Positions 23,836 through 32,826 of a stretch of 64,000 nt of DNA are shown here, piece by piece. Source of the DNA: Methylobacillus flagellatus (GTDB lineage Bacteria; Pseudomonadota; Gammaproteobacteria; Burkholderiales; Methylophilaceae); assembly GCF_005502435.1 (NCBI RefSeq), contig NZ_SCOU01000003.1, positions 248,001-312,000 of the forward strand, in the 5' to 3' direction. The notes below the pieces were generated by a model that saw only the letters and a program-made list of their open reading frames with translations, was not told the origin of the DNA and made no database searches. Within the stretch, counting starts at the first letter, position 1. Each line of letters starts with the position of its first letter. The translations under genes and the position numbers were made by a program.

Positions 23836-23847
23836 TAAGCTTCCTTT
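23826..23847 (+). terminator. Intrinsic terminator of pqqA
   Basis: Stem AAAGGAAGC with GCTTCCTTT around a GTAA loop, extended by flanking GAC/GTC. It lies about 145 bases after the pqqA stop codon, so the whole repeat array falls within the transcript. Confidence 0.75.
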
Positions 23848-23940
23848 GTCATTTCAGCAGGGCCTTACAGCACGGCTTTACAGCGGTCTCTTTTGTGGGC
23901 GTATGTTTTGGGTGCAAAGCAGCTGGGCTATACTGCAGTG

Positions 23941-25008
23941 ATGTCCAATCGTTTGCCATCCTGTTTTGTTCTGTTGCTGCTTTTGACCTGCAGTGCCTGC
24001 TCCCATCTCAATCCCCACTACGATGCCAACAAAGCGCATCACCGTGTCGATGGCTTCAGTAATAACTACCTGCCTCCCATCAATGTGCCGTTTTCCGACA
24101 TCGTGCGCTGGTACCGTGAAAGCAAGGGCAAACCAGCCGCTCCGTCGCAGTTCGTGCAGGGTTATCACTTTCCGCTGGTGAAGACCGACACGGCGTTCCT
24201 GCGCAGCAATCGTACACAAACCACCTATACCTGGATCGGACATGCCAGTGGGCTGGTGCAAATGGGCGGCATCAATCTGCTCACTGACCCCATTTTTTCG
24301 GAGCGCGCCTCGCCTTTTTCCTGGCTGGGGCCCAAACGCAAGACGCCGCTACCGTTTCCGCTCAGTGAGTTGCCGCATATCGAGGTGGTGGTCATCTCCC
24401 ACAATCACTACGACCATCTGGACCTGCCCACGCTGAAAGCGCTCAGCAAGCAGCCGGGAGGTTCGCCTTTGTTCCTGGTGCCGCTGGGCATGCAGAGCTG
24501 GATGAAGGCGCAGGGCCTGACCAACAGCTTGGAGCTGGATTGGTGGCAACAGACCGAGCTGAACGGCGTCAAGCTGACTTTCGTGCCGGCACAGCACTGG
24601 TCGGCACGCGGTCTTGGTGACCGCAACCGCGTGCTGTGGGGCGGCTGGGTGGCGCAAGCGCCGAACTTCAGTTTCTATTACTCCGGCGATACCGGCTATT
24701 CCGCTGATTTTGCCGACATCGGTAGCCGCTTCGGTGGCTTCGATCTGGCCACCATCCCGGTGGGCGTGTACGAACCGCGCTGGTTCATCAAGAATCAGCA
24801 TGTGAACCCGGAAGAAGCGGTGCAGATCCATCGTGATGTGAAAGCTCGCCAGTCCATCGGTGTGCACTGGGGCACCTTCGAGCTTTCTGATGAGCCTCTG
24901 GATCAGGTGATGGGCGACCTGCCCGCTGCCAGGGCCAGGCTGGGCCTGGCAGATGAGGCGTTCTTGCTGTTGCGCCATGGCGAGACACGCATCTTCGCTG
25001 GCCAGTAG
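23941..25008 (+). CDS. Lipoprotein metallo-beta-lactamase-fold hydrolase
   Basis: A 355-residue protein starting MSNRLPSCFVLLLLLTCSAC, a lipoprotein signal with Cys20. The metal site is HNHYDHLD at residues 154-161, with later ligands His in PAQHWSARG, Asp in YYSGDTGYS and His in GVHWGTFELS. TTYTWIGHASGLVQMGGINLLTDP is the N-terminal pattern shared with NAPE-PLD and UlaG-like hydrolases, suggesting action on a phosphodiester of a membrane lipid, which is inference. It starts 93 bases after the pqqA terminator and has no strong ribosome site. Confidence 0.88.
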   Translation: MSNRLPSCFVLLLLLTCSACSHLNPHYDANKAHHRVDGFSNNYLPPINVPFSDIVRWYRESKGKPAAPSQFVQGYHFPLVKTDTAFLRSNRTQTTYTWIGHASGLVQMGGINLLTDPIFSERASPFSWLGPKRKTPLPFPLSELPHIEVVVISHNHYDHLDLPTLKALSKQPGGSPLFLVPLGMQSWMKAQGLTNSLELDWWQQTELNGVKLTFVPAQHWSARGLGDRNRVLWGGWVAQAPNFSFYYSGDTGYSADFADIGSRFGGFDLATIPVGVYEPRWFIKNQHVNPEEAVQIHRDVKARQSIGVHWGTFELSDEPLDQVMGDLPAARARLGLADEAFLLLRHGETRIFAGQ

Positions 25009-25057
25009 CGCCCATCGCCATAACACATGCCGAGTTAAGTCTGACCGATTAGAGTGT

Positions 25058-25084
25058 GCTCAGCTCAGCTCAGCTCAGCTCAGC
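25058..25084. repeat. Pentanucleotide microsatellite (GCTCA)5
   Basis: Five perfect GCTCA units plus GC. It lies between the convergent hydrolase and antiporter genes and is not in a coding frame, so any length change would not switch a gene directly. Confidence 0.95.
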
Positions 25085-25155
25085 ATCGGTAGGGACCGCA
25101 GCGTGTACATTGTCAGCGCACCCAATCTGTTCTATTGTTCAAGCCGCCTGCCGGC

Positions 25156-26415
25156 TCACAGCAGGAATAGCAGCCCTGCCACCAGTGTGGGCAGCAAGGC
25201 CCCCAGCAGCAAGCCCAGCGCACCGATGGAGTTGTCATTGAAACCGGCTTTCAGCAGGGCCACCCCGGCCGGGTTGGGGGCATTGGCGATCACCGTCAAG
25301 CCGCCACCTGCGACCGCACCCGCCACCAGCATGTACTTGGCTTCATCCGAAATCCCCACGATCAGCGAACCCAGATAGGTCAGCGCTGCGTTGTCGGTGA
25401 TGGCGGTCAAGCCCAGCGCACCAAAGAACAGCGCCAGCGGTTCCAGGCTGCTGACGATGGGTTGCAACCACCACTGCTGCATGCCGCCCAGCACCACCAG
25501 CCCGGCCAGGAAGAAGCCGACCAGCAGACCTTCCTTAAGGATGAGGGGGTTCTGATAGCGTTTGTAGGCTTGGGTGTAGCCGATGAAGAACATGAACAGG
25601 CCCATGAAGATCACCGGGTGATGCGCAAACATCACGACGCCGGCCAGAAACAGCAGATGCACGCTACTTACCAGCCAGGGCACGGCCTTGTCCTTGCTCA
25701 CATCCTTGGCGGCCTGTATGTGTTTGCGCAATAAAAAAGTCACCACCGTGGCGTTGATCAGCACCGCGATCGCCGCTTTCCAGCCGAAATTGGCCGCCAT
25801 GAAGGCGCTGTCCCATTGCCAGGTGGCTGCCACCATCAGCACGGGCGGTGCGGCGAACGAGGTAAGCGTGCCACCTATGGAGACATTGACGAACAGCACG
25901 CCCAGTGCGCCATATTTGAGCCATTCCGGCACGCCGCGACAGAAGATCTGCGGTGCCAGCATCAGCGCAGCCAGGGTCATGGCAGCAGGCTCGGTGATCA
26001 GCGAGCCCAGCAAAGGCACGGCCGCAAGCCCTAGCCAGACCAGTGCGGCGGTGGTGGGGATGGGCACGATATTAGCGGTGATTGCCATGGCGCTGCGCAC
26101 GAATTCCAGCACCGGGCGCGAGGCGGCGACCACCATCACCACGAATACGAACAAGGGCTCGGTGTAATGCCGGGATTCGGCGTACGCGATCGCGTCTGCC
26201 CCGCTACCGACCACCGCCATCATGACGATCAGCACCATGGCCCAGAAGCCGAACACCACTTCCACCTCGCCCAGCAGATGGAAGATGCCACCGTGGGCGG
26301 GGTAGCGGTGCGCAAGGATCTCGAACGATTTGGCGCCGAAGGTGTGCAGCAGGGCAATGACAAACAAGACCAGACTGATCAGTTCTATTGTGGATACAGT
26401 GACGGAGGCGGTCAT
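25156..26415 (-). CDS. Putative Na+/H+ antiporter (Na_H_antiport_3 type)
   Basis: A 419-residue inner-membrane protein with about eleven hydrophobic helices. Charged or polar residues inside helices (GSGADAIAYAESRHYTEPLF; LITEPAAMTLAALMLAPQ; GLTAITDNAALTYLGSLI) are typical of ion-coupled antiporters, and the overall arrangement matches the putative Na+/H+ antiporter family PF07399. DNAALTYLG near the end is a likely ion-binding segment. It stands alone. Ion specificity cannot be read from sequence. Confidence 0.82.
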   Translation of the reverse strand: MTASVTVSTIELISLVLFVIALLHTFGAKSFEILAHRYPAHGGIFHLLGEVEVVFGFWAMVLIVMMAVVGSGADAIAYAESRHYTEPLFVFVVMVVAASRPVLEFVRSAMAITANIVPIPTTAALVWLGLAAVPLLGSLITEPAAMTLAALMLAPQIFCRGVPEWLKYGALGVLFVNVSIGGTLTSFAAPPVLMVAATWQWDSAFMAANFGWKAAIAVLINATVVTFLLRKHIQAAKDVSKDKAVPWLVSSVHLLFLAGVVMFAHHPVIFMGLFMFFIGYTQAYKRYQNPLILKEGLLVGFFLAGLVVLGGMQQWWLQPIVSSLEPLALFFGALGLTAITDNAALTYLGSLIVGISDEAKYMLVAGAVAGGGLTVIANAPNPAGVALLKAGFNDNSIGALGLLLGALLPTLVAGLLFLL

Positions 26416-26543
26416 GGTGGTTCCTGATAAGTAGTGTGTGAATTATCGCATGATGTGCTGGCAGTGACGACCTGGCATGGCTGGTACTGGTCAGGCGTGC
26501 TGTGTAGAATCGAGATCAACTTAGTGTAGATTGGAGATGTGAC

Positions 26544-26735
26544 ATGCGTTTGTTATTGGCAATTTTTCTGCCCTGGCTGCAGTTCTTCACCATTGGACGT
26601 CCTATCGCCGGCATCATCTGTCTGATCCTGCAGGTCACGCTGATCGGCTGGATCCCGGCGGCGATCTGGTCCGTGTATGCGCTCAGCGAATACAACACGG
26701 ACAAGAAGTTGGACCGCCTGCGTGGCGGTGATTGA
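26544..26735 (+). CDS. YqaE/Pmp3-family membrane protein
   Basis: A 63-residue protein with two hydrophobic helices: LLLAIFLPWLQFFTIGRPIAG and IICLILQVTLIGWIPAAIWSVYAL. This is the Pmp3/YqaE pattern, small stress-linked inner-membrane proteins that affect membrane potential. GGAG precedes the ATG. It lies 12 bases ahead of the yjbQ-type gene and is probably co-transcribed. Confidence 0.9.
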   Translation: MRLLLAIFLPWLQFFTIGRPIAGIICLILQVTLIGWIPAAIWSVYALSEYNTDKKLDRLRGGD

Positions 26736-26747
26736 GCGGAGATGACC

Positions 26748-27167
26748 ATGAAAAGTTATCGCAAGGAACTGTGGTTCAATCCGCCCACGCGCGTGGCCTT
26801 CATCAACATCACAGGGCAGGTGCAGGAATGCTTGCGTGAAAGTGGTGTGCGTGAAGGGTTTGTGCTGGTGAACGCCATGCATATCACCGCCAGCGTGTTC
26901 ATCAACGATGACGAGCGCGGCCTGCATCATGACTACACCCAGTGGCTGGAGAAGCTGGCACCGCATGAGCCTATCAACAGTTACCGCCACAATGACACCG
27001 GCGAAGACAATGCCGATGCGCACATGAAGCGTCAGGTGATGGGACGTGAAGTGGTGGTGGCGATCACCGAGGGGCGTCTGGATTTTGGTCCCTGGGAACA
27101 GATCTTCTACGGTGAGTTCGATGGCCGCCGCAAAAAGCGCGTGCTGGTGAAGATCATCGGCGAATAG
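26748..27167 (+). CDS. yjbQ: YjbQ/UPF0047 family protein
   Basis: A 139-residue single-domain protein of the UPF0047 family, beta-sandwich homotrimers; some members show weak thiamine-phosphate-synthase activity. The signature is [23 protein letters not shown] and [39 protein letters not shown], with conserved His residues around a metal or phosphate site. The ATG at 26748 is favoured over 26742 because AGCGGA is seven bases upstream. Physiological role is not settled for the family. Confidence 0.92.
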   Translation: MKSYRKELWFNPPTRVAFINITGQVQECLRESGVREGFVLVNAMHITASVFINDDERGLHHDYTQWLEKLAPHEPINSYRHNDTGEDNADAHMKRQVMGREVVVAITEGRLDFGPWEQIFYGEFDGRRKKRVLVKIIGE

Positions 27168-27227
27168 TCGCTGTGACCATGTTGCGGTTTGAGCCCATCC
27201 ACCATGCGACGGGCTCAACGCGCAGAT

Positions 27228-27656
27228 CTAACCCTGGATGTAGCTTTCCAGCTGCTTGATCAGAAACTGCTGGTAGGCGATGGTCTCCTTGACCAGATCG
27301 CCGATCGACAAAATGCCGACCAGCTTGCCGTCATCCACCACGGGCAGATGGCGGATGCGACGCTCCGACATCAGGTTCATGCATTCCTCCACGGTCTGGT
27401 GCGAGGTCACCGTGACCAACTGTGTGGACATGATCTCTTCCACGCGCGTGGTCTTCGAAGATTTACCTTTGACGATCACTTCACGCGCATAGTCGCGTTC
27501 CGACAGGATGCCGACCAGCTTGCCGTCATCGACCACGGTGATGGCCCCGATGTGCTTTTCAGCCAGGATCACCAGTGCTTCATAGACCGTGGCCTGGCCT
27601 GACACCGAGTAAACCGCATTGCCCTTGGTTTCCAGCAGTTGATGGACGGTTTTCAT
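27228..27656 (-). CDS. Twin CBS-domain protein
   Basis: A 142-residue protein made only of two CBS domains: VSGQATVYEALVILAEKHIGAITVVDDGKLVGILSERDYARE and MSTQLVTVTSHQTVEECMNLMSERRIRHLPVVDDGKLVGILSIGDLVKE. Such pairs bind AMP, ATP or related nucleotides and act as energy sensors for a partner. No partner gene is adjacent. The MKTVHQLLETKG start is common among stand-alone proteobacterial CBS proteins. Confidence 0.94.
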   Translation of the reverse strand: MKTVHQLLETKGNAVYSVSGQATVYEALVILAEKHIGAITVVDDGKLVGILSERDYAREVIVKGKSSKTTRVEEIMSTQLVTVTSHQTVEECMNLMSERRIRHLPVVDDGKLVGILSIGDLVKETIAYQQFLIKQLESYIQG

Positions 27657-27728
27657 GATGGCCTCCTCAATATCGTTGTTGTTTTAAACAAAAATATACA
27701 CCTTAATTTCGGCGGGCTAAAGCAAAGC

Positions 27729-27756
27729 TTGACATTGTTAGCTTCCTAACTATAAT
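27729..27756 (+). promoter_or_regulatory. Consensus promoter with MarR palindrome in the spacer
   Basis: TTGACA (27729-27734) and TATAAT (27751-27756) are 16 bases apart. The spacer ends in the palindrome GTTAG-CTTC-CTAAC (27737-27750), directly abutting the -10. A protein bound there would block RNA polymerase. The expected start point, about 27763, is only a few bases before the ATG at 27767. Confidence 0.85.
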
Positions 27757-27766
27757 GTGGCTAACT

Positions 27767-28273
27767 ATGTTGCAATTACGTGACCTTCCTACGCCGGAAA
27801 CCCTGCACAAATTTGCGCAGCGCTACCCGGAAGCTGACATCAGCGCCATCTCCAGCTTTCTACATCTGTTGCGTGTGGCGACCGACCTTTCCAGTGCGCT
27901 GGATGAATGCCTGCAGCGCCACGGCTTGTTGCAAGGCCGTTGGTGGGTGTTGATCCTGCTGATGCGCGAAGAGAGCTTGTCATCGATGCCGTCTACACTG
28001 GCAGACAAAGCCGGTGTCACGCGCGCCACCATGACCGGTCTGCTGGACGGGCTGGAACGCGATGGGCTGGTGGAGCGCATCTTCGACGCACAGGATCGCA
28101 GACGTGTGTCGATACGGCTTACCACCAGTGGTCAGGCCAGGCTGGATCAGGTGATGCCGGATTACTACTCCCGACTGCGTCTGTGCATGGCGGGCTTGGA
28201 TGAAGCGCAACGCGCCCAGTTGCAAGCCATGCTGGGGCATATCGCCAGCAATGTGGACGCATTCACGCGTTAG
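27767..28273 (+). CDS. MarR-family transcriptional regulator
   Basis: A 168-residue MarR regulator. The winged HTH is readable as LLQGRWWVLILLMREE, PSTLADKAGVTRATMTGLLDGLERDGLVERIFDAQDRRRVSIRLT. The consensus promoter places transcription initiation near 27763, so ATG 27767 would have almost no leader and the in-frame ATG at 27755 lies inside the -10 box and can be excluded. A near-identical palindrome precedes the following gene (28396), so it probably regulates itself and that neighbour. Ligand unknown. Confidence 0.9.
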   Translation: MLQLRDLPTPETLHKFAQRYPEADISAISSFLHLLRVATDLSSALDECLQRHGLLQGRWWVLILLMREESLSSMPSTLADKAGVTRATMTGLLDGLERDGLVERIFDAQDRRRVSIRLTTSGQARLDQVMPDYYSRLRLCMAGLDEAQRAQLQAMLGHIASNVDAFTR

Positions 28274-28345
28274 GCAGTTTTGCTGGTCGACACTTGTTTA
28301 CTGGTCGACACTTGGCCATGTCCTGAAAACACCACTTTTTGCCCT

Positions 28346-28368
28346 AATTGTTAGCTGGCTAATTATTT
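28346..28368 (+). promoter_or_regulatory. Second MarR-type operator, before the DUF4440-like gene
   Basis: The palindrome TTAGC-TG-GCTAA (28351-28362) resembles the site at 27737 (GTTAGCTTCCTAAC versus GTTAGCTGGCTAAT). It is in an AT-rich promoter-like stretch with TTGCCC at 28339-28344 upstream, 28 bases or more ahead of the gene's AAGGAG site. Confidence 0.7.
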
Positions 28369-28395
28369 TATTTGTTTGATTCAAAGGAGAGCATC

Positions 28396-28788
28396 ATGAA
28401 GATCGATAACGGTAATGTCGAACTGCAAGCCCAGTTCAGCGAGATGAACGCCCAGTGGGATGCCGCATTCAATAGCCAGCAGGCCACGCTGGTCGCGTCG
28501 TTCTATGACGACGAAGCGACCGTGATGCCGGCAGGTGCTGCGCAAGTGAGCTGCGGCAAATCCATTCTGGAATTCTGGACCAATACCCTGGCGCAGGGCA
28601 TCGTCGACCACAAGATCGAGCTGATCGAAGCGGGCGGCGATGAGCAGTTCGCGTTCCAGCGTGGTCTGTGGAGCGCCGCGGCGGTGGATGCACAAGGTCA
28701 GCGTCAGCAGTTCAGCGGCAATCTGCACCTGCTGTACCGCAAGCAGCCTGAAGGTGGCTGGAAGATCTTCACCCATATCTGGAACTGA
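28396..28788 (+). CDS. SnoaL/DUF4440-like (SgcJ/EcaC) protein
   Basis: A 130-residue protein of the NTF2-like fold: MNAQWDAAFNSQQATLVASFYDDEATVMPAGAAQVSCGKSILEFW, then GLWSAAAVDAQGQRQQFSGNLHLLYRKQPEGGWKIFTHIWN. This is the SgcJ/EcaC/DUF4440 pattern, found in small isomerases, hydrolases and many uncharacterised proteins. AAGGAG lies six bases before the ATG. A MarR-type operator precedes it, so it is likely induced by whatever ligand the upstream MarR protein senses. Catalytic role not assigned. Confidence 0.85.
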   Translation: MKIDNGNVELQAQFSEMNAQWDAAFNSQQATLVASFYDDEATVMPAGAAQVSCGKSILEFWTNTLAQGIVDHKIELIEAGGDEQFAFQRGLWSAAAVDAQGQRQQFSGNLHLLYRKQPEGGWKIFTHIWN

Positions 28789-28842
28789 GCGGGAAGTTGT
28801 AGCCAATTGGGAAGCAAGCACCGAGCAGGAGGTCAGGAATAG

Positions 28843-29760
28843 ATGGCCTGGAAGTCAGAGACCGTGCGCGCTTTTGCTGCACTGTTGTTGTTGACCCTGT
28901 TGTGGGGCTACAACTGGGTGGTGATGAAAGGCGCATTGCAGTATGCCGGTGCGTTCCAGTTCGGCGCCTTGCGCACCTTTATCGGTGCCTTGTGCCTGAT
29001 GGCCCTGCTGCTGGTGTTACGCAGGCCGCTGCGCCCGCGCGAAGTGCCTACCCTGATCGTGCTGGGTATCCTGCAGACTTGCGGCTTCACCGGCCTCATC
29101 ATCTGGGCGCTGGTGGAAGGCGGCGCAGGCAAGACTGCCGTGCTCACCTACACCATGCCCATCTGGGTGCTGCTGCTGGCCTGGCCCATGCTGGGTGAGA
29201 AGATACGCGGTGCCTGGCAATGGCTGGCGGTGATCTCCGCCTTGACCGGCCTGTTATTCATCCTGGATCCGCTGCATCTGGGCGCCGACATGTTCAGCAT
29301 GATGCTGGCCACACTGGGCGGCGCGTTCTGGGGCTTGTCGGTGATCGTCGCCAAGAAGCTGCACAAACGCGCGCCAGACCTGGACCTGCTGTCACTGACG
29401 GCCTGGCAGATGCTGTTCGGTTCGCTGCCGCTGGTGGCGGTGGCGCTGCTGATCCCCGCGCCGCCTATCCAGTGGACTGCAGGCTTCATCGGCGCCGTGG
29501 CCTTCAATGCGGTGCTGTGCAATGCGCTGGCCTGGCTGCTGTGGTTGTATGCCTTGCAGCGTCTGGAAGCCGGTGTGGCCAGCATGGCCTCCATGTTGGC
29601 GCCAGTGATCGGCGTGCTGGCCGCCTGGCTGCAACTGGGTGAGGTGCCAGTCCCCAGTGAAGCGTTCGGCATGCTGTTGATCGGTGTGGCGCTGGTGATC
29701 ATTTCAGTGCAGACCATGCGCCAGCACAAAGCAGTGGAGCCTGCCATGGGGCAGGATTGA
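28843..29760 (+). CDS. EamA-family (DMT) transporter
   Basis: A 305-residue inner-membrane protein with ten predicted helices in two EamA repeats: LLLLTLLWGYNWVVMKGAL...RTFIGALCLMALLLVL and LATLGGAFWGLSVIVAKKLHKRAP...LTAWQMLFGSLPLVAVALL. These drug/metabolite transporters usually export amino acids or small metabolites. It follows the DUF4440-like gene by 54 bases and could share its MarR-controlled promoter. Substrate unknown. Confidence 0.9.
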   Translation: MAWKSETVRAFAALLLLTLLWGYNWVVMKGALQYAGAFQFGALRTFIGALCLMALLLVLRRPLRPREVPTLIVLGILQTCGFTGLIIWALVEGGAGKTAVLTYTMPIWVLLLAWPMLGEKIRGAWQWLAVISALTGLLFILDPLHLGADMFSMMLATLGGAFWGLSVIVAKKLHKRAPDLDLLSLTAWQMLFGSLPLVAVALLIPAPPIQWTAGFIGAVAFNAVLCNALAWLLWLYALQRLEAGVASMASMLAPVIGVLAAWLQLGEVPVPSEAFGMLLIGVALVIISVQTMRQHKAVEPAMGQD

Positions 29761-29831
29761 ACCCGGCCGGGCTTATCTGCTTCAAGCGCTATGGTAGAAT
29801 CCTGGCAGTTACGAATTGAAGGGTTCTACAC

Positions 29832-30557
29832 ATGGCAGGTCATTCCAAATGGGCCAATATCCAGCACCGCAAAGGCCGTCAGGATGCCAAGCGCGGCAAG
29901 ATATTTACCAAGCTGATCAAGGAAATCACCGTGGCGGCCCGTCTGGGCGGCGGTGATATCAATTTCAACCCGCGCCTGCGCGCTGCGGTGGCTGAAGCCA
30001 AAGAAGAAAACATGCCGGCCGACAACATCACGCGTGCCATCAAGCGGGGTACCGGTGAGCTGGAAGGCGTGAGTTACGAAGAGATCCGTTATGAAGGCTA
30101 TGGCATCAACGGTGCCGCCATCATCATCGACTGCCTGACTGACAACAAGCAGCGTGCCGTCGCCGATGTGCGCCATGCGCTGACCAAGTACGGTGGCAAT
30201 CTGGGTACCGATGGTTCGGTTGCCTTCCTGTTCACGCATTGTGGCAGCCTGGTGTTCGAGCCAGGCACCAGCGAGGACGCGGTACTGGAAGCGGCGCTGG
30301 AAGCCGGTGCGCAGGACGTGATCACCGATGATGACGGCAGCGTGGAAGTGCTGACCGCCCCGGCTGATTTCAGCGCTATCAAAGAGGCGCTGGAACAGGC
30401 CGGCTTCAAGGCAGTGTTTGCCGAAGTGACCATGAAGCCTGGCAACGAGACCGTGTTCACCGGTGACGATGCCGTCAAGATGCAGAAGCTGCTGGACGCA
30501 CTCGACGACCTTGACGACGTGCAGGACGTTTACACCACCGCCGTCATCGAGGACTGA
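29832..30557 (+). CDS. yebC: YebC/PmpR-family protein
   Basis: A 241-residue YebC-family protein, linked to transcription control and, in recent work, to relief of ribosome stalling at prolines. Signature: [50 protein letters not shown] and [24 protein letters not shown] -10 TAGAAT sits at 29795-29800. It precedes ruvC-ruvA-ruvB, the usual proteobacterial order, and heads a long same-strand block. Confidence 0.96.
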   Translation: MAGHSKWANIQHRKGRQDAKRGKIFTKLIKEITVAARLGGGDINFNPRLRAAVAEAKEENMPADNITRAIKRGTGELEGVSYEEIRYEGYGINGAAIIIDCLTDNKQRAVADVRHALTKYGGNLGTDGSVAFLFTHCGSLVFEPGTSEDAVLEAALEAGAQDVITDDDGSVEVLTAPADFSAIKEALEQAGFKAVFAEVTMKPGNETVFTGDDAVKMQKLLDALDDLDDVQDVYTTAVIED

Positions 30558-30589
30558 ATGCAGTCCGCGGCTGACGCCCTGTCGGCAAC

Positions 30590-31129
30590 ATGATGCGTAT
30601 CCTCGGCATAGACCCTGGCCTGCGTTGTACCGGTTTCGGTGTCATCGAAAAGGTCGGCGAACAGCTGCGTTATGTGACCAGCGGCGTCATCAAGACGGCG
30701 GCGGCCAAGGGGCAGGACACCGAAGATCTGCCGGCTCGTCTCAAGATCATCCTCGAAGGCCTGCAGCAGATCATCCAGTTGCATCAGCCTGAGCAGGTGG
30801 CGGTCGAAAAGGTCTTCGTCAATGTCAATCCGCAATCCACTCTGCTGCTGGGTCAGGCGCGCGGTGCCGCCATTTGTGCGGCCGTGCTAAATGACCTGAC
30901 TGTGGCAGAATACACTGCATTGCAAGTCAAACAAGCGGTGGTCGGCAATGGCCACGCTGCCAAGGAGCAAGTACAGGAAATGGTCAAACGTCTGCTCAAT
31001 CTGCCCGCCGCACCCCAGGCCGACTCGGCCGATGCGCTGGCCTGCGCCATCTGTCATGCGCATGGCGGACAAGGCATGGGCAAGCTGGCTACCGCTGGTT
31101 TTCGTGTGCGCGGCGGGCGTCTGGTATGA
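30590..31129 (+). CDS. ruvC: Holliday junction endonuclease RuvC
   Basis: A 179-residue RNase H-fold nuclease that cuts Holliday junctions. [19 protein letters not shown] contains the first catalytic Asp, [23 protein letters not shown] the Glu, and [16 protein letters not shown] the C-terminal Asp pair. ATG 30590 and 30593 are adjacent alternatives. It acts with RuvAB encoded just downstream. Confidence 0.97.
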   Translation: MMRILGIDPGLRCTGFGVIEKVGEQLRYVTSGVIKTAAAKGQDTEDLPARLKIILEGLQQIIQLHQPEQVAVEKVFVNVNPQSTLLLGQARGAAICAAVLNDLTVAEYTALQVKQAVVGNGHAAKEQVQEMVKRLLNLPAAPQADSADALACAICHAHGGQGMGKLATAGFRVRGGRLV

Positions 31130-31211
31130 GATCACTTTTGTCCTTGGCCATGTTCCCCGCTGAAACATCGACGATGAAACGCGCCTGCAGCCTGCTGATG
31201 AGGTGCGTACC

Positions 31212-31784
31212 GTGATCGGCCGGCTCAGCGGCATCCTGCTGGAAAAGACCCCGCCCCACGTGCTGCTGGATGTGCATGGCGTGGGCTATGAATGCGAAGT
31301 CTCCATGAGCACCTTCTATTCTCTGCCTGCGGTCGGCGAAAAACTGGTGCTGCTGACCCAGTTCATCGTGCGCGAAGATGCCCAGCTGCTGTACGGTTTT
31401 GGTACAGAGCGTGAACGTGCCACCTTCCGTCAGCTGCTCAAGGTCAATGGCGTAGGCCCCAAAATGGCACTTGCCATCCTCAGCGGCCTGTCTGTCGATG
31501 AGCTGATCCAGACGGTCGCCATGCAGGATACCGCCATGCTGACGCGTGTGCCCGGCGTCGGTAAAAAGACCGCTGAGCGCTTGTTGCTGGAACTCAAGGA
31601 CAAATTCACAGTCGGTTTGAATATGCCTGCTGCACCTCAATCAGCCGAGGGCGATGTGTTGAGCGCACTGGTCGGCCTGGGTTATCAGGAACGCGAGGCG
31701 CTGGCGGCCGTCAAGTTGCTGCCCGCCGATGTCAGCTTGGCGGACGGCATCCGCCTCGCCCTTAAATCGCTGACCAAGCGCTGA
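31212..31784 (+). CDS. ruvA: Holliday junction helicase subunit RuvA
   Basis: A 190-residue junction-binding subunit. GTG 31212 gives [21 protein letters not shown], the family's standard start, with TGAGG a few bases upstream; an in-frame GTG at 31203 is less likely. OB-fold domain first, then helix-hairpin-helix motifs ([37 protein letters not shown]), then the domain III contact region for RuvB. It is four bases ahead of ruvB. Confidence 0.96.
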   Translation: MIGRLSGILLEKTPPHVLLDVHGVGYECEVSMSTFYSLPAVGEKLVLLTQFIVREDAQLLYGFGTERERATFRQLLKVNGVGPKMALAILSGLSVDELIQTVAMQDTAMLTRVPGVGKKTAERLLLELKDKFTVGLNMPAAPQSAEGDVLSALVGLGYQEREALAAVKLLPADVSLADGIRLALKSLTKR

Positions 31785-31788
31785 TCCC

Positions 31789-32826
31789 ATGATAGAAACC
31801 GACCGCCTGATCGCCGCCAACCCGCTGAGCCAGCAGGAAGAAGCGCTGGAACGCGCGCTGCGTCCCAAGGTGCTGGACGAGTACATAGGCCAGGAAAAAG
31901 CGCGGGGCCAGCTGGAGATCTTCATCCATGCGGCGCGTGGCCGTTCCGAGCCCTTGGACCATGTGCTGCTGTTTGGGCCGCCGGGCCTGGGCAAGACCAC
32001 GCTGGCGCACATCATCGCCAAGGAAATGGGCGTCAATCTGCGTCAGACCTCAGGCCCGGTGCTGGAGCGTGCCGGTGATCTGGCCGCCTTGCTGACCAAT
32101 CTGGAGCCCAACGATGTGCTGTTCATCGACGAGATCCACCGTTTGAGCCCGGTAGTGGAAGAGATCCTCTACCCGGCCATGGAAGACTACCGGCTCGACA
32201 TCATGATAGGCGAAGGCCCGGCCGCCCGTTCGGTGCGCCTCGACCTGCCGCCGTTCACGCTGGTGGGCGCCACCACGCGTGCCGGCATGCTCACCAACCC
32301 CTTGCGCGACCGCTTCGGTATCGTGTCGCGTCTGGAGTTCTACACCGCAGACGAGTTGGCGCGGATCGTGCATCGTTCTGCAGGTCTGCTGGAAGTGCCC
32401 ATGGTGGACGCCGGTGCCTTGGAGATCGCGCGTCGTTCGCGCGGCACGCCGCGTATCGCCAACCGCTTGCTGCGCCGTGTGCGTGACTATGCACAGGTCA
32501 AGGCCGATGGCGTGGTCACGTCCGATATCGCGGACGCCGCCCTAAAGATGCTGGATGTGGACAAACTGGGCTTCGACCTGATGGATCGCAAGCTGCTGGC
32601 AGCGGTGCTAGAGAAGTTCGGTGGTGGTCCGGTGGGGCTGGATAACCTGGCCGCGGCCATCGGTGAGGAGCGTGACACCATAGAGGATGTGCTGGAGCCG
32701 TACCTGATCCAGCAGGGCTATCTGATGCGTACCCCACGTGGCCGTGTGGCCACGCGGCTGGCCTATCAGCACTTTGGTCTGGCCTTGCCGGACAGCCTGG
32801 CCTCGGGAGAGTTATGGCAGCAGTGA
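31789..32826 (+). CDS. ruvB: Holliday junction helicase motor RuvB
   Basis: A 345-residue AAA+ ATPase that drives branch migration. Walker A is [16 protein letters not shown], Walker [11 protein letters not shown], sensor 1 GATTRAGML and the arginine-finger region LRDRFGI; the C-terminal winged helix ends with [17 protein letters not shown]. Its last 13 bases overlap the start of ybgC, linking recombination and envelope genes in one transcript. Confidence 0.98.
   Translation: MIETDRLIAANPLSQQEEALERALRPKVLDEYIGQEKARGQLEIFIHAARGRSEPLDHVLLFGPPGLGKTTLAHIIAKEMGVNLRQTSGPVLERAGDLAALLTNLEPNDVLFIDEIHRLSPVVEEILYPAMEDYRLDIMIGEGPAARSVRLDLPPFTLVGATTRAGMLTNPLRDRFGIVSRLEFYTADELARIVHRSAGLLEVPMVDAGALEIARRSRGTPRIANRLLRRVRDYAQVKADGVVTSDIADAALKMLDVDKLGFDLMDRKLLAAVLEKFGGGPVGLDNLAAAIGEERDTIEDVLEPYLIQQGYLMRTPRGRVATRLAYQHFGLALPDSLASGELWQQ

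Noticed and set aside
28283-28314. 14-bp direct repeat CTGGTCGACACTTG as a regulatory element
   Set aside because: Two copies only, after the marR stop and away from the promoter; the palindrome at 28351 explains regulation better.
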